Below, in pieces: positions 31,652-44,230 of a stretch of DNA of 64,000 nt (within the stretch, counting starts at the first letter, position 1; each line of letters begins with the position of its first letter). The position numbers and the translations under genes were made by a program. Origin of the DNA: Scylla paramamosain (lineage: Eukaryota; Arthropoda; Malacostraca; Decapoda; Portunidae). The stretch is taken from NCBI RefSeq assembly GCF_035594125.1, contig NC_087163.1, forward strand, positions 10,989,501 through 11,053,500, written 5' to 3'. Below the pieces are notes generated by a model, which saw only the letters and a program-made list of their open reading frames with translations, searched no databases and was not told the origin of the DNA.

Positions 31652-32200
31652 TGTAGAGCGGGGATCGGTACAGAAACTTCCAGACAGGTGCCGTGAGTTT
31701 ATTTGCGGGCGCTGTTCACAGGCGCAGTTAAATTCCCCAGACACGGTCACAGCAAGTATACAACAGAGGCCTGCCAACAACCAATTAAGTGAATATGAAA
31801 TCCTACACGAATTTAGCGGACACATCACAAGTTATAATATAAACATGGTCTGGAAATGTTATACTAATCCAACTCCATAGAAAATCATGTTTCAATCAAA
31901 TATCACCAACAAGGTACATTCACAATAAGTACTTGACAAGATCACCCAAATACTTTTAACTATAATCACATACACTTACATGTTCATCAAAGTTAATACT
32001 AAATAAATATATCATAATCACAATACATCATAATCACAATACTATCATAATACAAAGTGCTTACCCAAACTCCAGGTGGTGCTTAAATCACAATAAAGGA
32101 AAACCATTGCAGGCGTGAGTGTGTGGTGTTTTAGGTAGGCGTCCAGTCAGCCGAATGACCGAGACCGTGGCAGTACCCAACGAGGTGTAAACCGCATTAC
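31652..32200 (-). repeat. Gypsy-A 5' LTR (outer boundary uncertain)
   Basis: It ends at 31652 (CA on the reverse strand), next to the primer-binding site. It contains aataaactcacgg shortly before its end, a likely polyadenylation signal. The outer boundary is approximate because no partner LTR remains. Confidence 0.6.
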
Positions 32201-32241
32201 TGGAACCTACCTCGAACTTGTAATGGTGTATTTATGTACTC

Positions 32242-32442
32242 CTACAGATATCCCGAGGTTTTACTAAGGAGGAGGCAGAAGGGGAAGTGACTAAAACCTT
32301 GGGTGGTGTTCCTGTTCAAACTTTCAATTGTGTCATTCTGATGAGCAATTATCTCACATAAGGCAGTTATTTTATATTGCAAATCCTCCATTGTCAGTAG
32401 ATGGGTTTCCTCTGCTTTAAATTCTGATCCTATGGGATCCAT
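32242..32442 (-). other. Unrecognised short frame, predicted coiled coil
   Basis: An open frame starting MDPIGSEFKAEETHLLTMED with heptad-like LQYKITALCEIIAHQNDTIE. It lies between the SGNH-type fragment and the Gypsy-A LTR, on the same strand. It may be the start of the next reading frame of the SGNH-encoding element. Function unknown. Confidence 0.3.
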
Positions 32443-32565
32443 TTTTACTAGCTAGGAGTGAACTTTAGTGATAGGTTAGTTTCCGGCAAGGATTTGATTC
32501 CTTTTTACTTACTGTAACGGAGTCAGCTGTAAATTGTCGGGTAATATAGCCACCACTAATGTCCC

Positions 32566-32850
32566 TTACTCTGATTCATTGTCTGAAAGATATTCTCTGA
32601 TGCACTGAACAATTTTGTCCCAGATTAGTTCTTTCCTCTCTTCTGTAAAGTGTACCCCATCAGATGACAACTGACTCTCATAAGTTACTGTTTTAAAGTG
32701 AATGAAACTGGTGTTGGGCAACCTTCTCCCTAATTTTCTATTGATACCATTTTTTTTTATTTTATTATACCGTGTTAGGTTCAAGGGGTACTCATCAGGA
32801 TATTCTTTTCGCTCTACTAATACAAGCGCTACAATGGTGGCATGGGACAA
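32566..32850 (-). pseudogene. SGNH-hydrolase-like domain, C-terminal part
   Basis: The reverse-strand frame contains TIVALVLVERKEYPDEYPL, RYNKI, INRKLGRRLPNTSFI and QLSSDGVHFTEERKELI. The D-G-V-H pattern matches the final block of SGNH/GDSL esterases (catalytic Asp and His). The N-terminal half lies at 34010-34315, beyond an inserted repeat F. SGNH domains occur in ORF1 of some retrotransposons, so a transposon origin is likely. Frame damage in the N-terminal half indicates a dead copy. Confidence 0.55.
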
Positions 32851-34005
32851 AATAGCAATTAGGAAAAAAAAAAAGAAGAAGAAGAAGCAATACCATCCAA
32901 ATAATTATAATCCCATGAAAGAAATTTTATAGAATAAATGAACAGTCGTGAATATAAAGATTTAATTTCCATGTATACAAAATTTTGTATATACTTTTGG
33001 AATCAGTAAAACTTTAGAACAAGAAAATTAAATGAAATTATAAGCTACAAATTGTTAAATTGGTTGTTGATATTTGGAGATGGCATAGAGTGATATCCCT
33101 TGGTTTACAAGGCAACTGGAAAATAACCATATTCCCGGTTTCTCCTGGGCCACTCACACGAGAAATTCCTATCACAAAACATTGCTGATTAAGAGAGAAA
33201 ATATGTCACAACTGAAAATATTATGTATTTTGAAAGAAATTCCTTGTTAACATTTAGATCCAAAAATTATTAATAGACAGTGTTACAATCCAGGAGTACG
33301 TGGGACTATCTACATAAATGTGTAAGAAAAATTTGTGAATGTAGAAGGGGCCTAAACTATTAAGGATATTGCAAAATTATGTCTTATAATTCGGCGGAGG
33401 ACTAGTTCCTGGGATGTACGGCGGTCAGTACATCCCAGGGCGTGAGATTTCGACGTCAGATACTGATTGACATCGTTGTTCACAGGTACGTTCGTCAGGA
33501 CTTGAAACCCTTGACTGTTTAAGGGTTTTGTTCATATGAAAATGACCATTTTTGTGCCCATATGTAATAATTATTTGTGTGAGAGGCTGATTGACATCGG
33601 TGTCCACAGAGAGAAAAAAAGATGTAAAATTCCCTTTGCCAGTTTGTTATGTCTTTTTTTTTATTTTTTTGAGGGAGTAGGAAACAATATTTAGGACGGA
33701 AACAGATAAGGGAAAATTGTCTTTGATAAGATAGATACACACATAATTGAATACAGTGATACAGTGATATACACACAATTGAATGTAACACCTACACAAT
33801 TAGGATGTTTTTTACCAGAATTTAAGGCAAGCTCCTGAGGCACCAATTAATTGTTATAACATATGTATTTAACTTTTATTATTATGAAGGGATTAGTTAT
33901 CATTGTTCCCAGTATAGGAGATCCCACAACTCCAAGGTAACAATTTTTTTTTTTTTAATACCATTGTAAATCAGAAGTTGAAGGACCAGAGAGAAGAACA
34001 ACACC
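32851..34005 (-). mobile_element. Repeat F, copy B: insertion splitting the SGNH-like frame
   Basis: Reverse-oriented copy of repeat F whose end (ttttgtcccatg) abuts the C-terminal SGNH fragment, and whose other side abuts the N-terminal fragment. A catg occurs at both edges (tcatg at about 34043-34047 and ccatg at about 32838-32842), a possible 4-bp target duplication. This is the best evidence in the window that repeat F is a transposable element. It contains no recognised coding sequence. Confidence 0.72.
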
Positions 34006-34009
34006 CAAT

Positions 34010-34315
34010 GAACATTGACGCCTCCCCCCCACCCCACCCTCATGACATTGTAATCACGGTTACTTTCAAATGCTTCCTTGATTGATGTCTATGATATCAT
34101 TTTTACATCTTCATCTAAGATGGTACCTTCCTCAATATCATTGCTTCCCAACTAGCAAATACAGTCATGAGCCAATTTAGTACTTTATTTTGCTTGCTGT
34201 CCTCAAAAAAATAATAAGCTTTACTTCTTCGTGCTCTAAAAATCTTTACTTCTGCTCCTGCCACATCCAAAACATGGGGCAACTGACAATGGCCCACAAC
34301 GCTCACTCTCCCCAT
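34010..34315 (-). pseudogene. SGNH-hydrolase-like domain, N-terminal part
   Basis: The reverse strand reads VVGHCQLPHVLDVAGAEVKI and SKAYYFFEDSKQNKVLNW. In a shifted frame it then reads LGSNDIEEGT and IKEAFESNRDYNV. GSND matches the third SGNH block (oxyanion Asn). This joins in order to TIVALVLVERK at 32850 if repeat F copy B is removed. A stop and a frameshift show decay. Confidence 0.5.
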
Positions 34316-34456
34316 TTATCCCCTTAGGGTGTCTCACTCCAGATAACAGTGTCCAGGGAGGGGAGAGGTTGCTGGGCTTAAAGTTAAGGTTAGGTAGGTT
34401 AAGGTGTTGTTTCTTTCTGTTTTAATTAAATTTTGGGGTATTTATTTTGAAGTTGG

Positions 34457-35900
<1,444 letters not shown>

Positions 35901-36267
35901 TGAAATGCAGTATCGTAACGTACCGAAAGAATATTTACTGATGTACTAATGCAGTGAATAGGCCACAATCGGGTGATGAAAGGTACCAAGGTATATTCGC
36001 CAAATCACTGAAATAAATCGGTTATTACAAAAGAGTATGCAACAACTTAAATAAGGAACGAGGATGGACAGTGCGAGTGTTTCTTAGCACAGAAAAGAAC
36101 GGAGTGAGGAACAAGTATGAGATCCAACTTCCAAGGAATGCCGTTTTTCAGTGAAATCTCACAAAATACATAAATATGGAACACATGTATAAATATACAA
36201 AATATATACACTGAGAAAGAATACAGAGAAGGTGTAAAATGTGTTGTAAGCTATTGTGTGCGTATAT
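35901..36267. other. Intergenic, no gene seen
   Basis: Mixed sequence between repeat F copy C and a GC-rich block. No coding match was recognised. Confidence 0.45.
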
Positions 36268-36851
36268 TTACCGCTGATGAGGTGAGTCCGAGAGAGGGAC
36301 CACCGTAATGAGGGATGAGGGGCGACGTCGGCAAAGTAGCAAGCAAGGGCGGGGACGAAGGCGAAGCGAAATCGTCAACGACGAGAGTAGGCGAGAGGCG
36401 GCGAGGGGTTGCCGCGGTGATGAGCGGGAAGTGGAACCTACGGAAATCGCTGACGATGCAGGAGCCATGGCGATGAGTAGACGCCGGACAAGGGGCGGCG
36501 ATGAGGAGACTAGAGGCGCTTATACTGCCGAAACGTAGGTGGAGATTGGGGAGATGCCTTGTGGCGCCTCTTCCCCCTCACCTGCCACGAGCCTCCCTCA
36601 TTCTCGGGTAAGGAGAGGTCAAGGCGCCGACGGGGAGTACGGGCCTGGGGCATGGTGAGTATCTCCCTCTCAGCGAGGGTTGCAGAGATGTTCTCACCAC
36701 GAGAGCCGGAACCAGAAAGTGTCTGCTGGATGGATGGATGGACGGAAGGGGGATAGACAAATTGTGGGAAAATAAGAAGTAAAATAGGGGAAGATAAAAT
36801 AGGTTGGGTTAAGTGACGAAGGGAAGTAGAAGGATAAAAGATGACGGGCAA
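36268..36851 (-). pseudogene. Possible LINE ORF1 N-terminal remnant in a GC-rich block
   Basis: The reverse strand reads MPQARTPRRRLDLSLPENEG and GSWQVRGKRRHKASPQSPP, resembling the start of Jockey-type ORF1 proteins (a W-V-x-x-K-R-R block before a proline-rich segment). A second frame (MAPASSAISVGSTSRSS) continues downstream. The block is markedly GC-rich against an AT-rich background. No zinc knuckle or RNA-binding fold is seen, so the call is tentative. Confidence 0.3.
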
Positions 36852-37440
36852 ACCGTTATTGCTATATTTTATTATAACTCATTAGTGAAGCTATTTTTTA
36901 TTGTTACTTTTCAATATACAGTAGCACTGATGCTATGTCCCCTCATGTCCCCCGTCCGTACCGCATAGTGCCTTGCGCGGCCCACATCTAGCTAGTGCCC
37001 CTCGTATATTGTGGAAGAGACCGGAATCCAAACATCACGACTCGGGGAGCATTGGTAGACGTTCAACCCATTCCCCGCAGCCGGTAGTCTGAAGACATCC
37101 CGGTTTGACTACACCCCCTCGCCTTTGGAGGGCAATGGCTATGCTGACACTGAAGGATGTCAGGTGAGTCAGCCTGACGCCAGCGAACATGCAGACATCC
37201 TCCCCTGACGACTCAGGGCGCGGGATTACAGGGGGAGAGACGGAGGGAGAACGCATGCACTTGCATTGCTCTGTGATGTCCTCATTGCATATGATTTAGT
37301 AATTGTTCCTGTCATTATAAGATGAGTGTAAATTATGATTCTTTAGTGTTTTATTTAGTGTATATTCGATTAGGTGCAGCTTGGCCCAGTATTTTGATGG
37401 GTCTTCTGAGCCAAGAATTATCATTTATTGGTTGGTGATC
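36852..37440. other. Intergenic, partly GC-rich
   Basis: A second GC-rich stretch at 36950-37250 has no recognised coding sequence or repeat partner in this window. Confidence 0.45.
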
Positions 37441-37446
37441 TTGCAC

Positions 37447-38128
37447 TCAGTTTATATATGTAGTGTCTTTGAGGATAGTTTTTAATTTTTGTTTCACCTT
37501 ATTTCCCTTATTATATAGAGTAATATTGATCTTTTTTTCTTTCGATAGATAGTGTAATTCTGCTGTGGTTTTAGTGTATGGATATTTTTCGCCATGTGTA
37601 AATCGGTGTGCTTTATTTTTTATTCGTTGTAATGAGAGAATTCGTGAATTTGAAAGAGCGTTTAGAGTGTAGGCTGGGTGTGTAAGGATTAGCAGAACAC
37701 TCGCTTTCACGAGATGTAATTTGGTGTGTCAATTTTTTTTTTTTTTTTTAAGCAAATTTGTTAATGTTTAACGCTAATGTGGCTTTTTGAGATATGTCTT
37801 TTATGTGTTTTTTTTTGTAACCATACCTTCCAACATACCTAGTATGTTGGCTTTATCAGCATAAGGAATCTGTTCACCTGCAACAGTGACTGATGTGGTT
37901 TTCCTTATAGCTATTGGGAGGATGGTAAACTTCGTTTTATTGGTTTTAATTTTCCATTTATTTTCATAGTGATTTATGCTGTTTATTTCCTCCTTTATTA
38001 TTTTGGCTAGCATGTTCCTAGATTTACCTGGTTTAATATCAATTGGGTAATATCATCAGCATATAAAATGCTTATTCCATCTGTAGCTGGTGGGGGGATA
38101 TCGTGAGTGTACAGTGTATATAGCGTAT
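37447..38128 (-). pseudogene. LINE-gamma reverse transcriptase, catalytic to C-terminal part
   Basis: The reverse strand begins YTHDIPPPATDGISILYADD (motif C with preceding block), then INSINHYENKWKIKTNKTKF, VAGEQIPYADKANILG and, after a gap, LSLQRIKNKAHRFTHGEKYP. These are Jockey-type RT C-terminal features. It is cut at its 5' side by an LTR fragment at 38129. It may belong with the ORF1/endonuclease remnants at 39850-41430, with the middle of ORF2 lost. Confidence 0.7.
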
Positions 38129-38924
38129 AGTCATGTTATTTGCCGAGTTTACCCTGAAAAGGAACACGTTTTCTTAGTGTCCCCCGTGTTCCGTTTTCCT
38201 CCTGTGCATATCTTTATTCTTAGTTATAAGTTCGTATAAGGCTTATTTACTCATCTTATATCATGTAGTATTACCCTCTCCATAATTTGAGTTCCTTATA
38301 TGTATGTATATGTAAGGGAAAAGGTGCATTTGAGGGAAGGTTAAATGTGTTGAGGCGAGGGGCGATATTTAATCATTTTATTTTTTTATAATTTAGTTAT
38401 TTATTTGCCTTCAAAAGAAGATACATAGGACACTATAAACATATTTTACAAGAAAAGGACATAATACCTTGTCATTCGTAAAATTAATTTGAGACTAAAA
38501 AACAGTTTAAACATCGTTATAAAATTTAAAGTATTAAAAAGAAAGGAGTCAATTATAAGTATACAAGGGAAATCTTACAACTAGCTAAACAATTTCAAAA
38601 TTATACATAGATTAAAACATGAATTTTAAAATTATATTAATAAGTTATTATTAAATTACATTATCATGAGACTAAAATGGAGCAAGTATCAAATTTAAAA
38701 CATAATTGTCAAACGAGTTTTCACTTGCCAGAAGAGCACGGACACTATCAGATAACCCATCATTATCAAATATTTGATATTTTATTTTATATTTGGCCTT
38801 CTTTGCATAGCTAGAGTCAAACAGGTATTTCATAAAGTTTACATTGTACTTTGAACAGATGTCCCTCGCTCTTCCGAGTAAGCCTGTTGAATTGAATTCC
38901 CTCTCATTCAAAACTTTATTATAG

Positions 38925-39017
<93 letters not shown>

Positions 39018-39331
39018 CATCTTACTCTTGAGTTATTATGTAAATTATGATATGTCTGCCTCTATCTGAGTCGGCAAAAATTTCAGGAGGCATAAAGGCC
39101 AAGAGGGAAAAGAGGGGTGGTGTTCTCACAGGATAAATTTGGGTGGTGTTGTGGTGACTTGAGTGGACGTGTGGAGGCATTGGCGATGTGGTGGCGTAAC
39201 TCCAATATCCAGGATCAGGTTGGTGAGTCTTTTGTGGTACAGAGAGCTCTTGTTCGTTGAAATTTGGTTGGCGATTTGTCAGTGACGTAACGCTGAGGGT
39301 AGTGTTGGGATGAGAGGCAGCCATTTTGTGG
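38129..39331 (+). repeat. LTR fragment of the Gypsy-C family, with a nested insertion
   Basis: 38129-38368 and 39049-39331 match the LTR at 54574: tcatgttatttgccga, cctgaaaaggaacacg, a tctttattcttagttataag block, ctgcctc(...)tatctgag, tttgggtggtgttg and aggcagccattttgtgg. The two halves are separated by an inserted sequence flanked by GATAT. The right end of the LTR is missing where LINE-alpha copy 6 begins. It may be a solo LTR or the 5' LTR of Gypsy-C itself. Confidence 0.8.
38369..39048 (-). mobile_element. 5'-truncated LINE inserted in the LTR, GATAT duplication
   Basis: It is flanked by GATAT at 38364-38368 and 39049-39053, and its excision restores the LTR sequence. The reverse-strand frame 38911-38672 (INEREFNSTGLLGRARDICS-type start, then IKYQIFDNDGLSDSVRALL, ending LNLILAPF) looks like a LINE polymerase C-terminus of a family not otherwise seen here. 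(TA)n at 38929-39013 lies at its 5' truncation; the 3' end is T-rich on the forward strand. Confidence 0.6.
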
Positions 39332-39849
39332 TCCACTCATGCTGCTCTTCTAGACAGGGTGGAATCAAAAGCTTTTCGTCTCATCAACTCCTCTCCTCTA
39401 ATTGACTGTCTTCAGCCTCTCTCTCACCGCCGCAGTGTTGCATATCTAGCTGTCTTCTACCGCTATTTTCATGCTAACTGCTCCTCTGATCTTGCTAACT
39501 GCATGCCTCCCCTCCTTCCGCGGCCTCGCTGCACAAGACTTTCTTCTTTCTCTCACCCCTATTCTGTCCACCTTTCTAACGCAAGAGTTAACCAGTATTC
39601 TCAGTCATTCATCCCTTTCTCTGGTAAACTCTGGAACTCCCTGCCTGCTTCTGTATTTCCACCTTCCTATGACTTGAATTCCTTCAAGAGGGAGGTTTCA
39701 AGACACTTATTCATCAATTTTTGACCACTGCTTTGACCCTTTTATGGGACTGGCATTTCAGTGGGCATTTTTTTATTAGATTTTTGTTGCCCTTGACCAG
39801 TGTCCTTCCTACATAAAAAAAAAAAATAAATAAATAAATAAAAAAAAAA
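39332..39849 (+). mobile_element. LINE-alpha copy 6, 5'-truncated
   Basis: It begins at the HAALLDRVESKAFRLINSS block inside the LTR and runs to the stop (EVSRHLFINF) at 39724. The complete 3' UTR and an A-rich tail with AAAT repeats (39815-39849) follow. The C-terminal 130 codons are open and close to copy 4. No clear target duplication was found, and the LTR does not resume after it. Confidence 0.9.
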
Positions 39850-40110
39850 CTTGTATTATATCAGTATCATAATTGACTTTTGTGTTTTAGATTTTTTCTC
39901 ACAAGAGTAGCTGAACCATCGTTCATCTCCTCGCTGGAATTTATAAGATAAGTATTGTAATTGTATATTTTAATGTTTTCTTCTGATTTAAGACCATGGC
40001 TATTTAGTAAAATGATGTCTGGGTTTAGTTCTTTGTATATATTGGTGAGATTTTTTTTTCCTCCAATTGAGTACATTGTGTTGTACTATGTTAATTTTGT
40101 CTGAAGTGTT
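39850..40110 (-). pseudogene. LINE-gamma ORF2, endonuclease N-terminus
   Basis: The reverse strand reads NIYKELNPDIILLNSHGLKS then INSSEEMNDGSATLVRKNLK, the start of a Jockey-type endonuclease. It breaks off next to the tail of LINE-alpha copy 6. It lies downstream of the ORF1 remnant on the same strand, as expected for a two-ORF LINE. Confidence 0.65.
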
Positions 40111-40364
40111 CATATCTAAAGGTGTTGTTTGTGTGTTATGTTACATTTGCTAAGTTATTTGAACTGGAGTAATGTATTGGTGTTTACTTTCGCATCTGGT
40201 GTAAATATGTTTTGCCACTTTTACTTGGAGGTGGGATTCTCTTGTTTTGAAAACCATTTCTTCTAAGTAGGAGTTATTGGTAAATGTACATTTATATTTT
40301 CTTGAATCGTTGCCTTCTTTTAAATGTCTCAAATGCACCCACCCAGTACCATTTTTAGAGATAA

Positions 40365-41430
40365 CTAACTTTTACCATTATTTTTTTTTTCCCCCAAAGG
40401 TGGAGATTCACCTAGTGTTTGCTTTGTTTGTTGTGTGTCTTCTACTTCAGCTTGTTTTTCCTGGATTTCACTACCAAGATTGGTCTCGGCATCCATAGGT
40501 TTTGCAATGCTGATAATTTGTTTAAATGGTGGGTTCATGTGTATGATAACAGTTGGTAGATTATTGAGTTTGAAAATTTTATTTTTTTCTTCATTGTATG
40601 TGCCTGGTTGTGCCATGTTGCAGATGTGCGTAAGGACTGTTGGAGCTGTTTCTTTTTCAAATAATTCAGGGGCTTGGGATGCTTGGATGCTGGTAGTTTT
40701 GGTGGCTTGGCTGTAAGTTAGGTTGGTTTTATTCTCCTTCCTTTTGTTTTCTTTTATATCTTTTCTGCGAGGGCACTTGTTGGCTAGTGTTCGGTGAGGA
40801 CCACCACAGTTGAGATACTTTTTGGTTGGAGAGGTGCAATCCTTCCATGTATGTTCATCGCTTCCGCATTCTGAGCGGACTGTATTTAGGATGAGGGCAT
40901 TTAAGCGTGGCATGATCCTCTAAAGTGTAGCATCTTATACAAGTTAGGATGGGTATGAACTCATCTACCTTGATGTTATGGGATGGGATTCTCATGTGAA
41001 AGGCTAGTAATCTCTTTTCTGTAGCTGCTTTTGCTGTGTTGGTCTCACTGAAGCATATTTTCATCATTTTAGTTTTAGTTATTTTAAAGATATCAATTCC
41101 TTTCTGGATCCAAACATTTTCATGAAGTAGTTCATCTTTTATTTCAGATTCGGAGTTTGACGAGATGTAGTCGTCAACAAGGAAGAGAATGATAGTCCTC
41201 TTAATTCTCTGTTCTGGTGGAAAGATCAGCTCAAAACCTTGGTCTTTTAGGTTTTGATGGCATGATGGCAGAAATGTTTTATCAACTTCCTCATCTGAAC
41301 AGGTGAGTACTTATAATGGAATCCTTGGCCTCAGTTATCTTCGTGGCGTATATTAGGTTTTCGGATAGGGTTCTGAGTAGCTTAAAATTTTGAGTTGCCA
41401 CCTGGGTCACGGTGCCTTATCCTGACTCGT
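40365..41430 (-). pseudogene. LINE-gamma ORF1 (gag-like, zinc knuckles)
   Basis: Reverse-strand blocks SRKELISLKITKTKMMKICF, ATEKRLLAFHMRIPSHNIKV and DEFIPILTCIRC precede three knuckles: CIRCYTLEDHATLKC, CGSDEHTWKDC (its upstream Cys and Ser-Glu lie across a frame break) and YLNCGGPHRTLANKC, where the first Cys is now Tyr. A Thr/Gln/Lys-rich tail follows. This is the nucleic-acid-binding ORF1 of Jockey-type LINEs. Stops and frameshifts at about 41067 and 40910 break it. Confidence 0.8.
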
Positions 41431-42039
41431 GCCATGGTACCATTGATGGGATAAATTCTATAAGGGGGCAAAGCCCGACTGGCAACCACAGCTATAGATA
41501 GTAAAAAGAAACCTACCTAGGCAGTGCAATTTGGTATTCCAGCTGCTGACAACCGTCTTAAATGCTCTGTGCTGTGCCCTATGCCTGTCCAAGTTTTTGC
41601 TCAACATTATCCAAAGGGTTTAAGGCAGCCATCTAATGGCCCCCATCAAGCAAGCCTTAGGGTTCGCCATCACCAAACTCTGGAGGACGCTAAGGGCAAA
41701 AAGAGAAATACAGTGGGAGAGAAAAGGTACCTGGACGGGACCCAACCAAGTGCAAGTCCCCGGTGGTACACACCTTGATGCCTGAGCAGGACTCTCTTAA
41801 CGGAGTTCCCGGTATGCAGGTCTTCCAGGGGAGGATAGCCAAGCTCCAGGACAGTGGCAATGCTCCAGACAACCGTGGCCTTGTCAGGTTGCCCAGCAGC
41901 TATGGTGCTAGAGCAGCCTTACTCGATGTGGCCGGAAAACATGGGTGGGGCAGAGCAGCGGGTGAACCGGCAAGTTGTTGCCTATGGAGAGCAGGCTGAG
42001 GTCTTCACCGTTCAGCTGCCAGCAGTAAAGTATAGTTAA
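41431..42039 (+). other. Unrecognised region with short open frames
   Basis: Several 60-85 codon frames exist (for example one reading DSLNGVPGMQVFQGRIAKLQ, another GAEQRVNRQVVAYGEQAEVF) but none matches a family I know. It could be gag or leader sequence of the adjoining Gypsy-C element. Confidence 0.3.
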
Positions 42040-43135
42040 GTGTCTGCTGTGGAGCTGTCTCTATTTATATGCTGAAGATCTATAAATAGGTCTACGTGGG
42101 TGGTTAAAAGCGGCGAATATCAAAGGCAAGGGAAACAAAGACAAAAGGTTTAGCATAGGCCTCTCAGCCCATAAATCTACCCCATTGGCTGTGTGACTCG
42201 ATCTGTTTTGTGGTACTACAAACGTGCTGGATCCCCACAAGCGGTGGGGGAGGGGGGACGGCAGTGGGAGGTGACATTGTTGCCATTTGGGAATGTGTCC
42301 AGATATGGCCCTCTTCGCTTTCTTCGTATATTTTATGGACTAATCAAGTGATTTACTTAGATATTATAGTAGCAAATATTTCATGATTTATGGAAAAAAT
42401 ACATATGATCAAATATGAACGAACAAATATTGGCTAAATTTACTTTCTTATAGTTTGTTAAACATTTTGATGTTTCTATTATGATTATAAGACCAGGACA
42501 ACATCAGACATCAGCTGGCGTTTTGGTTGGATAGAAGGTTATCTTCACTTCTCTCTGATGGCATTTCCACTACGGTAAGCATCAGAAATGTGTATAAGCG
42601 TTCTTGTAGTTTTGTTGTAATGGTTTGAACTTAATAATAAAAAATAAATAATAAGGAAAGGTGCTGATGTGGCTGCGGCTAAGAACGATGTGGTGCTGTT
42701 AGTAAACAATGTTTACCTATATTGTGAAAACAACTATATGAAGGTATTTGTTGTTCCATCAATCAATCAATCACTATATGCATTATTATACATAACATAA
42801 TGTACCTAGCAACGTTGATGTGTATAAAATGCTTTAATTATGAAGTTATTTTTCATATGTATGTGTTTGCAGTGTACCAACTTAGTTCTAAGGTATCCCC
42901 AAAGAAGGGAAGGGGTGCAAAAGGATTTATGGTAGCTAGTGAATGGGGATCGCTGGAGGAGATGTAGAGTTGATTTATGGTATGAACCAATGTGATAATG
43001 CAAGGGAAGATGGGGAAGAGATGTATGAGCAGGTGCTTTTCAGATGTTTCTCCAAGGGAAAGATCCACATGATGTGGTGAGGTGAGGTGTGAGCTGTCAC
43101 CTAATCAAAATGAGAAGTATCACACTCTTTTCTAA
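42040..43135 (+). repeat. Dispersed repeat D, copy 2, interrupted
   Basis: 42040-42170 and 42985-43135 match repeat D at 16010-16348 in the same order and orientation. The ~815 bp between them (42171-42984) is absent from copy 1 and ends just before tgtgataatgcaaggga, so it is an insertion in this copy or a deletion in the other. It has no recognised coding sequence. Confidence 0.6.
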
Positions 43136-43189
43136 GTATGACATAGCAGACCACCAGATGAGCTCGAGATCTATATTTTTTCTCACAAT

Positions 43190-43633
43190 TACAACATGCC
43201 CCTGCCACACAACTACAACCTGAGGTATATGCTACACAGAATTGGGCAGGGGAGCACTACCTACTACAAGAGGGTTAATGGTGATGAAGGCGCAGTTAAG
43301 TGCCTTGAAAGTGGGAGAATGGGCACAGGAAGTATCAGTGGCCGAAGGGAAGGCCAAAGCTGGTGGAAGCAGTGGCAGCCCAAAAGGACCTGGTGAAGTA
43401 TGTGGAGAATATGAATGCACAGATACAAAAGGAGTCACAGAAGGATGAGGGTTTTGAGCATTTCAACAGTAAGGGCAAGGTGAAAGTGGAGGGAAACCCT
43501 GCAGAGGTGATCAGAATCCTTTGAGGTACAGGAGCTAATTAGAGCCTGATCTTAAATGGTGTACTGCCATGGACTGAGGAGACCAGCACTGGCAGAGATC
43601 TCCTGCAAGAGCACTGGAGACAAGTTCAGTATT
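43190..43633 (+). pseudogene. Gypsy-C gag end and protease start
   Basis: It starts near MPLPHNYNLRYMLHRIGQ. After a helical stretch (LKVGEWAQEVSVAEGKAKAG), a frame reads VEGNPAEVIRIL*GTGANXSLILNG, where the *GTGAN stands for the DTGA protease active site of such elements. It ends at STGDKFSI, where a nested LTR element starts. The sequence resumes as PLHKVWLD at 47262. Confidence 0.65.
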
Positions 43634-44230
43634 TGTTACCGCCAAGCGGGTGAAAGGAGTTGTTGTGCAAGCAAGTTTGTCAATGAGGAAAGAAAGGACC
43701 TGGAGGTCAGGGCGAGGACCAAGATGTGGCCTAAGTCTGCGAATTTCTTGTACAGTCTGACTTGATGTAAGGAGATGAAGGATGCTTGTTACGACATGAG
43801 GCTAAGATGAGACGGCCTTATCGCAATCGCTAATGGATAATGATGGACAGGGTAGGAACCTAGGCTGAGGATGATAGGGACACTTTGCTGAGAACACTCA
43901 TGCAGGGAGGACGTGTGTTGCTGCAGAGACAGAAGTAGATAGACCTACGTAGAGCACCTGTCAGAAAGGGCAAGCACGTTACTTAACAATTACCCCAAGA
44001 CCGTAGGTGTAACAACTGTCTGTGTAAGAATACATTATCCTATAAGTAACGTGCAGAATCATACCTGTATTACACAAATTATTCATATAGAATATTGTCT
44101 GTGATCATTATTGTATGTCTTCAGGTTTTGACTGAATTCAAGCGGATCCAGCTGGATTCAGTCGGATTAAAAAATCACTTGTGTCATCGTGTGGGTCTCA
44201 AATAACCTTCGCTGTCTGCTAGTGGTAATA
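43634..44230 (+). repeat. 5' LTR of the non-autonomous element
   Basis: Matches 46634-47256 apart from small indels (for example it lacks the gtcggtgttgaggta block) and scattered substitutions. The terminal inverted motif is TGTTACC/GGTAATA. Confidence 0.9.

Larger units (their letters stand above)
29036..32200 (-). mobile_element. Gypsy-A: CsRn1-like Ty3/gypsy retrotransposon, 3'-truncated
   Basis: Reverse-strand order: 5' LTR (about 32200-31652), tRNA-Trp-type primer-binding site (31649-31633), gag with a CHCC-type finger, protease, RT and the start of RNase H, which stops at about 29036. The remainder of RNase H, the integrase and the 3' LTR are missing. The finger and primer type are characters known for the CsRn1 group of Ty3/gypsy elements. 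Confidence 0.85.

Noticed and set aside
31553..31828. 91-codon reverse frame with a hydrophobic, signal-like start
   Set aside because: It covers the Gypsy-A LTR end and primer-binding site, so it is unlikely to be a protein.
36308..36538. Arg/Glu-rich forward frame
   Set aside because: It lies in a GC-rich block with no motif; composition alone explains the open frame.
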